Source: Bacteroidales bacterium UBA1628
GTDB taxonomy: Bacteria > Bacteroidota > Bacteroidia > Bacteroidales > UBA932
Reading direction: 5' to 3'
NCBI GenBank assembly: GCA_002321335.1
Contig: DCMG01000059.1
Coordinates: 8,891 to 23,900, forward strand
DNA length: 15,010 bases
In this document: positions 7,246-14,024 of the stretch, piece by piece
Layout of the letters: every line of letters begins with the position of its first letter
How positions within the stretch are numbered: position 1 is the first letter of the stretch
Translations under genes and position numbers: made by a program
Notes under the pieces: generated by a model
What the model saw: only the letters and a program-made list of their open reading frames with translations
Database searches by the model: none
Told to the model about the DNA's origin: nothing

Positions 7246-8337
7246 TTATAAGTCTGTGTCTTGAAGCACTACCTTCCAGGAGTTGATGTAGATGTAAGTG
7301 TTGGCCCAGTTTTCGTTCTTGTCGAGGAAGAACACCATATTGTATTCATCCTGGCGGTCGAGATACTCCTGGTCAGGAATGCCCTCGTTGTAGTGCCCTT
7401 TGACCAGAAGGGCGTAGTCGATCAGAGGGATGGAAAGCACGGTCGTTCCGGCCTCCTTGTTCCTGATGTGGAGTCTTGGCTTGTGACCTATGACCAGACG
7501 TCCTGTCGTCAGCTCGGCAAGGGCGACACCGAAGGTTTCAGTCGCTGAGCTTGTGGTTCGGCAAAGCTCACCAACCATCGAAGCGACCGAGGTTGCTTTG
7601 GTCACTTCGGCAGACTCAGTGACCGACTGCATGTCCGCCTCAGCCGTGCCTGAGGACACCGCCCAAGCCCGGTAGGTCACGCTGTCGCACGGAAGCAGGC
7701 TGTTGTCCCAGTCCATCCTCCCGTTGTCGTCCGTGATGAAGAAGTCAAATTTGTCCTTGTCCACCGGTTTCCCGGAAAGATGCTGCAGCACGACCCTGAA
7801 GTTGTTGGTGTTCTTAGTCAGCGGCACAGTGACGGTGACTGTACCTTCATCTGCGGTGAAATCCGCCTCCGGAAGGTAGCCGTGGTAGAGGTCGTCGATT
7901 CTTCCGTCTGTGATGGAGGATCCGTCGGATGCCTGTCTGGTGTTGAGGGCACAGTCCAGGTCGGAACGTACCTTCGCCTGCCTGAATGTCCATGACTTAT
8001 ATTCATCGGCGTCGCACCAGGCAAGCAGTCCATACTTGCCTGCGGGCACATCGACTTCCATTGAATATCCTTCCGAGGCGAGAGCGTCACCGCTTTCGGT
8101 CTTTGACCAGACTATGCTGCCGTCCTCATCGAGCACGTAGAGTGTCACGCTCCGCACCTCATGGACGAAGGCGTCCGCGTACTTCATGTTCATGTCGTAA
8201 CGGAACCTCACGCGGTAGGAGACGGCGCAGTCGCCCTCGTCCTCGTAGATGAGTCCGCCGCAGGATGATACGGCCATTCCGCAGGCCAGTGCCATGGCCA
8301 GCAGTCCGGCGTATGTCCTTTTGAATACTGACAGCAT
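7246..8337 (-). CDS. FimB/Mfa2-family pilus anchor lipoprotein
   Basis: This 363-residue protein matches the FimB/Mfa2 anchor family. It has lipobox VSSC (Cys26), then DCAVSYRVRFRYDMNMKYAD AFVHEV, VTLYVLDEDGSIV, GKYGLLAWCD, LYHGYLPEADF, LTKNTNNFRVVLQHL, FFITDDNGRMDWDN, and the late hallmark EYNMVFFLDKNENWANTYIY followed by INSWKVVLQDTDL. In P. gingivalis this family keeps its lipid, ends the growing fibre and controls its length. Its position directly after the major subunit fits. The last residues (SWKVVLQDTDL) closely match the major subunit's own C-terminus (SWKVVKQTVDL). About residues 238-266 are encoded by a cluster of palindromic repeats (7541-7624), an insertion containing a cysteine and many Ser/Thr/Ala/Val residues; the frame stays open, and this is plausibly a surface loop. 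Compared with P. gingivalis Mfa2 (about 324 residues) the protein is somewhat long. Confidence 0.92.
   Translation of the reverse strand: MLSVFKRTYAGLLAMALACGMAVSSCGGLIYEDEGDCAVSYRVRFRYDMNMKYADAFVHEVRSVTLYVLDEDGSIVWSKTESGDALASEGYSMEVDVPAGKYGLLAWCDADEYKSWTFRQAKVRSDLDCALNTRQASDGSSITDGRIDDLYHGYLPEADFTADEGTVTVTVPLTKNTNNFRVVLQHLSGKPVDKDKFDFFITDDNGRMDWDNSLLPCDSVTYRAWAVSSGTAEADMQSVTESAEVTKATSVASMVGELCRTTSSATETFGVALAELTTGRLVIGHKPRLHIRNKEAGTTVLSIPLIDYALLVKGHYNEGIPDQEYLDRQDEYNMVFFLDKNENWANTYIYINSWKVVLQDTDL
7541..7588. repeat. Nested pair of short palindromic repeats inside the anchor gene
   Basis: The outer element is split: GTCGCTGAGCTTG (7541-7553) and TCGAAGCGAC (7578-7587) join to a 23-bp unit with perfect GTCGCT/AGCGAC ends. 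Between the halves lies a second 24-bp unit, 7554-7577, with perfect TGGTT/AACCA ends and a related core in the opposite orientation (minus strand GAGCTTTGCCGA). The inner unit is a multiple of three, so the anchor frame survives. See the matching finding. Confidence 0.7.
7600..7624 (-). repeat. Short interspersed palindromic repeat inside the anchor gene
   Basis: This 25-bp unit has perfect inverted ends GGTCACT/AGTGACC and, on the minus strand, the core GAGTCTGCCGA. It encodes SVTESAEVT of the anchor protein. It lies 12 bp from the nested pair at 7541-7588, so three units are packed into 84 bp. It matches the tip-gene copy at 5596-5620 at 21 of 25 positions. Confidence 0.7.
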
Positions 8338-8361
8338 AACAAAAGTTGATTTCGTTTTATC

Positions 8362-8405
8362 CAGAGAATACCACCGGCGCCGTTCCGCCCCGGCGACATT
8401 CTCTG
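8362..8405 (-). promoter_or_regulatory. 16-bp RNA hairpin between major subunit and anchor genes
   Basis: In the minus-strand transcript CAGAGAATGTCGCCGG pairs with CCGGTGGTATTCTCTG around a 12-nt loop. All 16 positions pair, three of them as G-U. The other strand would have A-C mismatches at those three positions, so the structure suits the operon's RNA only. No U-tract follows, so it is more likely a 3'-end stabiliser/processing site or a partial terminator than a full stop. It starts 30 nt after the major-subunit stop codon and ends 25 nt before the anchor ATG. It would raise the ratio of major subunit to anchor and tip. Confidence 0.65.
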
Positions 8406-8422
8406 AGACTGAAGATTGTTAA

Positions 8423-8434
8423 TGAATATTCCGG
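8423..8434 (-). repeat. Copy of dispersed 12-mer CCGGAATATTCA abutting a stop codon
   Basis: On the minus strand the 12-mer begins immediately after the TAG of the major-subunit gene and lies 17 bp upstream of the hairpin at 8362-8405. It is one of the two non-coding copies in the window. Confidence 0.6.
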
Positions 8435-10171
8435 CTAAAGATCCACGGTCTGCTTGACAACCTTCCAAGAAAGGACGTTGATCTTGGCGGCCACGTAGTA
8501 GTTCTTTGTGTCATCATCGTTAGGAACAATGCGCTCGTCAGGCTTGTTGACGGCCTTGCCGAGATTCCTGATGCTGTTGATCGTGATCATGTAGTAGTGG
8601 TTTCTGACCACGCCGTAGTTGCCTTCCTTCTGCACATATTCAGCGTCGGTGTACTTGCCGTCGTTACGCAGGTGCTCGATAGGAATGTTGTAGTACATCA
8701 TACCCTCGTTGTAGAATGAGCAGCCTGTGTTGTACTTGTAGTCTTCGTTGCCATTGATGAGTTTGTTGGCTTCATCGGTTGTCGCGGCGGTGACCGATGT
8801 CTCGTTCGGACCGTAGAAGTAGTTTCCGGCGCCATTCAGCTCGACGTGTGCGTAACCGTCTGCGGATATGACGATTTTGAGGTCTTCGGCCGTCACCTTT
8901 GTGTACTTGTCGCCGGCTCCGCTTGTGGTCTTTTTCCAGATCTTGTCCGTCGTGCTTGACTCGAAACTGTTGAGGGCAGCGTTCTTGTAGTTTTCCTCAT
9001 CATAAAGTGAGTTTGCGAAGTTGTAGAGCGTGATGGCATTGCCGTCCGCGTCGGTAACCTTTGCCTTGAGAAGCACGCTGGTCACGGCGCTGCTGAAATT
9101 CTTGCTGTCAAGAACATCGGCAGTGTTGGTGTTCTCGCGGCAGTAAGCGTTTCCGTTTATCGCAACCTTGAGGTCATTGTATGAGATGTAATTCAATGTC
9201 GCCGAGGCCTCATCATAGTGGTTCTCGCTAGAGTTGAAAGTGTCCGGATAGACACCGGTGCCGTAGTTTGTTGACTTGCCCCAGTAACTTCTGAAGCGTG
9301 CCGCGTCGTTCCAGTCGAAACCGAGTGAAGAGGTCGAGGCAGTCCACGAGGCGTCTATGTTCTTGAAGCCGTACGAATCCTTCGTCGTGGCGTTGAGTCC
9401 CCAGGCCTCTACTTTGAAATAGAGATCCTTGGGAGTTCCGTTCACCATGAACGACCCAATCTTGCCGCTTGTTCCGAGGCTTTCCGCGAATTCAACCTTG
9501 ACCTTGGCCGCGAGTCTCTCGACGTAAGCCTCCACAGGATTACCGGCGCTCAGGGCAAGTTCCTCGCTTTCCTGGAAGTTCGCAGGCTTGAGTTTGGCGC
9601 AATAGTAGCCGGAAACAGCGTCGTCGTTGTCGTAAGACGAACTTGACATCATGAAGTTTGTCCAATTGACCTGATCGTCCGCGTCTGCGGTAGCGATGGC
9701 GGTCTGAACAGCTTTTGAGGCCTCGGAGATGCTTTTGTTCTCGATGTTCGCACCGATCCATGGATCATCTGAGTTGAGGATGACGGACATATATGCCGGA
9801 TAGAGGTTGGACTTCAGGCCTTTGAGAAGCACAACGCCATCGGAAAGCTCCTCAACGTTATCATTGGTGGATTCGCCCGTGCCGTTGACATTCATCTTCA
9901 GGTCTGTTTTCTTGACAGACTGACAGAAAGATCCGTCCGCATAGTAGAAGATGAAGTAGGCGTTGTTGATTTTCTGCTCATCGGCTGTGCCGTAGTAGAA
10001 AGGCGGCTCTGCGGCCGTACCCTTTGTCGTAGGATTAGAATAGGCGATCTTGACGTTGATGTAGGCGTCACCATCTTTGAGAGGAGTGTCGGTCGCAGTC
10101 TCCTTGTTGCAGGCTGCCAGCGCTACCAGTGCCAAGCCCGCGGTGAATAATTGTTTAATTTTCATAAACAT
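8435..10171 (-). CDS. Mfa1-family major fimbrial subunit
   Basis: This 578-residue precursor has the length and layout of Mfa1-type major fimbrillins (P. gingivalis Mfa1 is about 563). It is exported as a lipoprotein: MKIKQLFTAGLALVALAACN, lipid Cys21 counting from the first ATG. After YINVKIAYSN comes PTTKG, so Lys50 is the likely processing site where the N-terminal strand is cut away; these sites are more often Arg. The N-terminal domain includes NNAYFIFYYADGSF and AYVERLAAKVKVEF. The C-terminal domain has GMMYYNIPIEHLRN, GNYGVVRNHYYMITINSIRN, and ends KINVLSWKVVKQTVDL, the predicted donor strand. It polymerises into the fibre shaft on the outer membrane. The ATG at 10171 gives MFMK; the ATG at 10165 (MKIK) gives the more usual signal peptide and may be the true start. 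The 34-bp gap to the upstream gene is AT-rich. Confidence 0.93.
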   Translation of the reverse strand: MFMKIKQLFTAGLALVALAACNKETATDTPLKDGDAYINVKIAYSNPTTKGTAAEPPFYYGTADEQKINNAYFIFYYADGSFCQSVKKTDLKMNVNGTGESTNDNVEELSDGVVLLKGLKSNLYPAYMSVILNSDDPWIGANIENKSISEASKAVQTAIATADADDQVNWTNFMMSSSSYDNDDAVSGYYCAKLKPANFQESEELALSAGNPVEAYVERLAAKVKVEFAESLGTSGKIGSFMVNGTPKDLYFKVEAWGLNATTKDSYGFKNIDASWTASTSSLGFDWNDAARFRSYWGKSTNYGTGVYPDTFNSSENHYDEASATLNYISYNDLKVAINGNAYCRENTNTADVLDSKNFSSAVTSVLLKAKVTDADGNAITLYNFANSLYDEENYKNAALNSFESSTTDKIWKKTTSGAGDKYTKVTAEDLKIVISADGYAHVELNGAGNYFYGPNETSVTAATTDEANKLINGNEDYKYNTGCSFYNEGMMYYNIPIEHLRNDGKYTDAEYVQKEGNYGVVRNHYYMITINSIRNLGKAVNKPDERIVPNDDDTKNYYVAAKINVLSWKVVKQTVDL

Positions 10172-10205
10172 AGAGTTGATTGAATAATTAATATTTATTT
10201 ACTTG

Positions 10206-11699
10206 TCATTTCTGTTCGCTGTAACCGGAATATTCATGAAAGATTTCCGCTTGACGTACGGCTTCCATGATTCCTCTTGCGGAGGCGGCGCGGAAGTGAC
10301 GGACCGCATCGGAATATTCCTTGGACATCACGGCGAGCACGCCGCGAGCATATTCGGCCTCACCGCTTTCGCCGGCTTTCTCCAGCCTTTTCACTGCTGT
10401 GGCCAGGTCGCCGCGCTCCATCGCCGCGTTCGCCGCGTTAAGGTTAGCCACCGGGTCGTCAGGGTACATCACCGCTGCGGTCTCGAAGGCTGTGTTGAAC
10501 TCAGGACTGCCAGGCTCCAGACTCTCGGCTGCGAGGAAGAATTCCTCAAGGGAGAGTTTGCTTGGTCTTGCCCTCATCACCTGAAGGATCTCCGCAGGGT
10601 CACGGTAACCTCTGATGCTGTACTCGATTCTATACTTGGTGCAGCGTAGGCGAGGGTAAATCTCGGCCTTCATGACCGCATAGTCCTCCTGGTAGTACTT
10701 CTTGATTTTCCACTCGCGCACATCCGGGTCCGTGGCGGTGTCCTCAGCGATTGCGAGGATCTTGCCGGCGTCCTTCAGTCCGCTTGTCCTTAGCCATTCG
10801 ATGAGTCCTTCCCAGTTTTCCGGCTCATGCTCGAATGTGACTATTGACGGGTCGAAATTGTAGAGGTTCAGAACATATCCTCGGATGGTCGCGGTCCTCT
10901 CCCTTGCCAGATCTGTGTTGTGCGCGTAAGTGCCCTCCGGCGAGGCGAAGCCCTTGAGCCAGATGGAGGTAACGGTGATGTCCTTGTCATTGCGGACAGA
11001 GTCTATGGTCGCGCGTATCCTGCCGAGTTCGGCGACGTTGTTGTGATATTCCGGATAAATCTCGGTCTTGTCCACAGGAAAATCGACATAGGCCGTTCCG
11101 CTCAGGCTGCGTGTCTTCGTTTTCTCTCCCTTGGGGCAGACGTAGATCAGCCTTGGTGTTTCCGGCACCCAGAGCACCCTTGACAGCAGCTCTGCGGTCT
11201 GGTCTCCCAGACGCTTCTCACAGCAGGAATATTCGCTTCGCTCCAGCACAAGGCGGCTGTTGTTCATCCAGTCCTTATGAGGCGTGACCGCATGGTAGTC
11301 AAGGACATCCTCGTCGGATCCAGTTCTGAAAGAAGTCTCGTTCTCTCCGGAGATCATCTTGCCGTCGTCCTTGCGCAGGTAATAATAGTACCTTTGGCGG
11401 CCATAGACACCGATGGCCGGGAGCGCCAGCGAATCGCGGCCCTTGACGAGGAACGGAGTGAGAAGGACGGCCTTGGTGTTCTTCACTTTAAGGTCGCTGA
11501 TGTCAAGGCTCATGTCGACAACCACATTGGAGCCGTCGCGTGTGACTTTCGCATCTTTGGCGACCACACCATCGACCGAAGGCTTGGCTTTGCCGCCTTT
11601 GACAGAGACTGAGGCGCTCTCCTGAGCCGCCGCGACAATTCCTGACCCTGCCAAGATGATGGCTGCGGCCGTGCAGATGAATATGTTGTTTGTCTTCAT
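10206..11699 (-). CDS. DUF3868 / OmpA-like / TPR pilus-operon protein
   Basis: This is about 497 residues from the ATG at 11699, with a signal peptide ending VAAA before QESAS. Residues to about 120 match the DUF3868 module, including VVVDMSLDISDLKVKNTKAV, VLLTPFLVKGRDSLALPAIG and GRQRYYYYLR. A middle OmpA-like domain (about 200-290) carries YVDFPVDKTEIYPEY and GFASPEGTYAHNTDLARERT, suggesting contact with peptidoglycan or the cell envelope. The C-terminal part (about 395-490) has TPR-like helices, NLNAANAAMERGDLATAVKR and VMSKEYSDAVRHFRAASARG. DUF3868 genes next to DUF3575 and fimbrillin genes are a standard Bacteroidales pilus arrangement; the protein probably helps assemble or hold the pilus, which is inference. 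An in-frame TTG at 11729 would overlap the DUF3575 gene and is less likely; the ATG follows the DUF3575 stop by 13 bp. Confidence 0.9.
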   Translation of the reverse strand: MKTNNIFICTAAAIILAGSGIVAAAQESASVSVKGGKAKPSVDGVVAKDAKVTRDGSNVVVDMSLDISDLKVKNTKAVLLTPFLVKGRDSLALPAIGVYGRQRYYYYLRKDDGKMISGENETSFRTGSDEDVLDYHAVTPHKDWMNNSRLVLERSEYSCCEKRLGDQTAELLSRVLWVPETPRLIYVCPKGEKTKTRSLSGTAYVDFPVDKTEIYPEYHNNVAELGRIRATIDSVRNDKDITVTSIWLKGFASPEGTYAHNTDLARERTATIRGYVLNLYNFDPSIVTFEHEPENWEGLIEWLRTSGLKDAGKILAIAEDTATDPDVREWKIKKYYQEDYAVMKAEIYPRLRCTKYRIEYSIRGYRDPAEILQVMRARPSKLSLEEFFLAAESLEPGSPEFNTAFETAAVMYPDDPVANLNAANAAMERGDLATAVKRLEKAGESGEAEYARGVLAVMSKEYSDAVRHFRAASARGIMEAVRQAEIFHEYSGYSEQK

Positions 11700-11712
11700 T
11701 GTCTTAGAGTTT

Positions 11713-12336
11713 TTAGAATAGGTACACAAGGCTTACCGCCAGTTTTGTCACGCCGAAGTAGTCGTGCTGGTCGTCGGTCGCGATTCTTTTGCCGCACCCG
11801 GCACAGCGGAATGTGTCATACCAGCTGTGAACCCAGCCCGCTCCGGCCTCGGCTTCGAGGTTCCAGTGTCTCCCTAAGATCCAGGCGTAGCCATAGCCAA
11901 GACCCGCTCCTGCCATCCAGCCTTGGTATCGGCGGTCTTTCAGCAGCCTCCAGTCTGTTCCGAGGAAGTCGGCGCCGATGTCAAAGCCGCCGACGTTGAA
12001 CTGACCGCCCAGGGCATGAAGTCCGAAGAAGCTTCCTGCCCATGCGTCGCAAGCCCAGAGGCGCAGTTCCGGTTGGAAAAGCCAATGTCTGAACTTCTTG
12101 TCTCCAGTGAATGTCCATGGGTTGAGGTCTCCTGAAAGGTCGATGGTCCATTTGGGAGCGAACCTGAATTCCATGCCTGCGTTCAATGTGGCCGTGGCAT
12201 CGTGGATGATGTTTGTCTTGACAGCCGCTGTCTGCGCCTTGGCTGACGGGGACAGCAGCGATGAGATGACCAAAACAAACGCCGCGGCGAGCGTGCAATG
12301 TGCCAAACGTCTGATATGTGATGTGGATCCGTTCAT
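11713..12336 (-). CDS. DUF3575 outer-membrane beta-barrel protein
   Basis: The 207-residue protein has a signal peptide (cleavage after SAKA, before QTAAVKTN) and a DUF3575 barrel: TNIIHDATATLNAGMEFRFA, KWTIDLSGDLNPWTF, HWLFQPELRLWAC, FFGLHALGGQFNVGG, GYQGWMAG-like turn (YQGWMAGAGLGYGYAWIL), HWNLEAEAGAGWVHSWYDTF, and the final strand TKLAVSLVYLF ending in Phe as outer-membrane barrels do. A CAGCGK pair of cysteines precedes the last strand, a family feature. It is the first gene of the pilus operon. The family is also called FimX-like next to fim genes, but no mechanism is known to me; an outer-membrane role in pilus assembly is inferred. The ATG at 12336 is supported by the signal peptide. 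Confidence 0.9.
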   Translation of the reverse strand: MNGSTSHIRRLAHCTLAAAFVLVISSLLSPSAKAQTAAVKTNIIHDATATLNAGMEFRFAPKWTIDLSGDLNPWTFTGDKKFRHWLFQPELRLWACDAWAGSFFGLHALGGQFNVGGFDIGADFLGTDWRLLKDRRYQGWMAGAGLGYGYAWILGRHWNLEAEAGAGWVHSWYDTFRCAGCGKRIATDDQHDYFGVTKLAVSLVYLF

Positions 12337-12359
12337 ATTTGATGCCTTGTCTTGTTTTT

Positions 12360-12391
12360 CAAAAATTGATGTTTCAAAATGTTCTAGTCAA
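12360..12391 (-). promoter_or_regulatory. Candidate proximal promoter of the pilus operon
   Basis: On the minus strand TTG (12391-12389), 21 nt, then AATTTTTG (12367-12360) resembles the Bacteroidota promoter with one mismatch in the -7 box. It would start transcription near 12353, about 17 nt before the DUF3575 ATG. It competes with the stronger -7 box at 12681-12688. Confidence 0.35.
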
Positions 12392-12495
12392 TACGGAATT
12401 CTCTTTGGATGCCGATGTGGAACATTGATCAGGAAATGTAAGGGGGTGATTGTGAGGCGGCCGAATTTTTCTGCAGATATGAATACATTACTTAT

Positions 12496-12520
12496 GCCAA
12501 GGCTCAAACTTGCCCTCGGC
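12496..12520 (-). promoter_or_regulatory. Hairpin in the putative long leader of the pilus operon
   Basis: In the minus-strand RNA GCCGAGG pairs with CCTTGGC over an 11-nt loop, with one G-U pair. It lies within the leader that would be made from the distal promoter at 12681-12688. No known riboswitch pattern is recognised. Confidence 0.3.
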
Positions 12521-12680
12521 GAACATACCGCTGTCACAGACCTTTCTATCTTTTCAATCGCAACCACAATTTTTTCACAGACTTTCCATCCGCATTTCCA
12601 GCCCGATTTTCAGGTCTTGTTTTCGGACCGGTGCCAAGCAACCAAAATATCATTTTCTCTCCCCAAAGAGAACAAACGCA

Positions 12681-12688
12681 CAAAGTTA
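12681..12688 (-). promoter_or_regulatory. Candidate distal -7 box of the pilus operon
   Basis: TAACTTTG on the minus strand is a perfect TAnnTTTG box, in AT-rich DNA just after the ROK-gene terminator. No TTG is found at the ideal distance; the nearest TTTG is 33 nt upstream, so it may need an activator. Transcription from here would give a 5' leader of roughly 340 nt before the DUF3575 ATG. Confidence 0.45.
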
Positions 12689-12722
12689 ATATAATTTCAG
12701 GAAAGAAATCGGATTTTTATTC

Positions 12723-12770
12723 AAAAAAAATATTGCCGACCACATCTGAATGCCTGAAAGGATGATGTGG
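12723..12770 (-). terminator. Probable intrinsic terminator of the transporter-ROK operon
   Basis: On the minus strand CCACATC (12770-12764) pairs with GATGTGG (12746-12740), and eight U residues (12730-12723) come 9 nt after the stem. It begins 45 nt after the ROK stop codon. The long loop and the gap before the U-tract make it weaker than a textbook terminator. It separates the sugar genes from the pilus operon. Confidence 0.45.
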
Positions 12771-12814
12771 AAGGTGGCTGTCCTGTCTGACGGAACTCCG
12801 GCGCGAGATGATTG

Positions 12815-14017
12815 TCACATCAACCCTAGAAACCTTGTCCTGGCGAGCATGCAGCATCCTAGCGAGCCTGCTTTGCGCCCTAGTTTCGAGAACACGACGG
12901 TGGTGTCCTTGCTCACAATGTTCAGGGAGTATTTCTTGATCGCCGCCCTGACCGGCAGCATGAGATAGTCCCCGCCTACGGTCAGCTTTCCTCCGATGAC
13001 GACCTTTTCGGGATTGAACACGTTGATCAGGCCGGCGATGCCTCTTCCGAGGGTCGTGCCGATCTCTCCCATGGCATCTATGGCCACGACATCCTCGTCC
13101 TCCACCGCTCCCAGCAGGTCATTGAGCGTCAAATCCTTGCCGGTTCTGTACTTGTCAGTCAGCATCGAAGGACATCCTGATTTCAGCTTTTCCGTGACTA
13201 TCCGTTGGAGAGCCGAGCCGGAGGCTCCTGTCTCCATGCAGCCGACCTTTCCGCAGCGGCAGATCTGCCCGTTGTCCAGAAACGGGAAATGTCCGAACTC
13301 TCCGGAAAAGCCGGACTTGCCATAGTACAGGTCTCCGTTCAGAATCATTCCCATTCCGAGGCCCCATCCGACATTGATGAACAGAACATTCCTTTCTCCG
13401 TTGGCGATTCCGCTGCGGAACTCCCCGTATGTCATAGCTCTGGAGTCGTTGTCAAGGGCGACAGGAACACCGAGATCCTCTTCCAGAATGGCACTCAGAG
13501 GTTTGTCCTCATTTATGAAATAGGTGAAACTGTAGCCGGACGCGGTGTTGACCCGTCCGGTAAGGTCGATGTTGCATGCAAGCATGCGTTCCACGCTCAG
13601 GTCATTGTTCTCAAGTGTCTCCCGGATCAGGCCGCAGAGCTTTCTGCATGACTCTTCCGTATTCTGTAGGGTGAACTCCACATCCTCGTCGTAGGACAGG
13701 GTCTGTCCCTTGAAGTCCATCGTCATGATGTTGGCGTGGTTCCTCTCCAGATCCACACCTACAAAATAGCCAGCGTCAGGGTTGAGCCCGAATATGCTGG
13801 GCCTTCGTCCGCTGGCCGAACCTTTTTTCCCAAGGTCCTCAAGCCATCCGTCGTCAATCAGCTCTCCGACTATCTTTGTGGTGGTCGGAACGCTGCAGTT
13901 CAGTTCACGGGCGAAGTCAGCGATGCTGAAATCGCCCGCGTTCATGCACAATTCCAGAATCTTCTGCTTGATTATGGAATTCTTGTCCGAGAGGTTTTCG
14001 CTGAAATATTTGACCAT
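12815..14017 (-). CDS. ROK-family transcriptional regulator
   Basis: This is a 400-residue protein. An N-terminal winged helix (about 12-75: IIKQKILELCMNAGDFSIAD, FARELNCSVPTTTKIVGELI, then DDGWLEDLGKKGSASGRRPS) precedes a ROK sugar-kinase-like domain. The ROK zinc site is complete: GEFGH then CRCGKVGCMET (about residue 255). The Asp of the sugar site is kept in DNDSRAM, but the N-terminal phosphate loop reads GVDLERN rather than GIDIGGTK. It is therefore probably a NagC/Mlc/XylR-like sugar-sensing regulator rather than a kinase. The ATG at 14017 lies 7 bp after the transporter stop; an upstream in-frame extension to 14119 only overlaps the transporter gene. It probably controls this operon; its inducer is unknown. 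Confidence 0.92.
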   Translation of the reverse strand: MVKYFSENLSDKNSIIKQKILELCMNAGDFSIADFARELNCSVPTTTKIVGELIDDGWLEDLGKKGSASGRRPSIFGLNPDAGYFVGVDLERNHANIMTMDFKGQTLSYDEDVEFTLQNTEESCRKLCGLIRETLENNDLSVERMLACNIDLTGRVNTASGYSFTYFINEDKPLSAILEEDLGVPVALDNDSRAMTYGEFRSGIANGERNVLFINVGWGLGMGMILNGDLYYGKSGFSGEFGHFPFLDNGQICRCGKVGCMETGASGSALQRIVTEKLKSGCPSMLTDKYRTGKDLTLNDLLGAVEDEDVVAIDAMGEIGTTLGRGIAGLINVFNPEKVVIGGKLTVGGDYLMLPVRAAIKKYSLNIVSKDTTVVFSKLGRKAGSLGCCMLARTRFLGLM

Positions 14018-14024
14018 CAACTCT

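Noticed and set aside
11700..11729. TTG-started upstream extension of the DUF3868 protein
   Set aside because: It overlaps the end of the DUF3575 gene and pushes the signal peptide inward; the ATG at 11699 fits better.
12098..12694. Plus-strand open frame of about 200 codons overlapping the DUF3575 gene and pilus leader
   Set aside because: No recognisable family, its first part is antisense to a clear barrel protein, and the rest covers promoter and leader DNA.
12337..12814. Invertible (phase-variable) promoter upstream of the pilus operon
   Set aside because: I looked for inverted repeats flanking the promoter boxes, as in Bacteroides capsule loci. Only the short terminator-like stem at 12740-12770 was found, on one side only.
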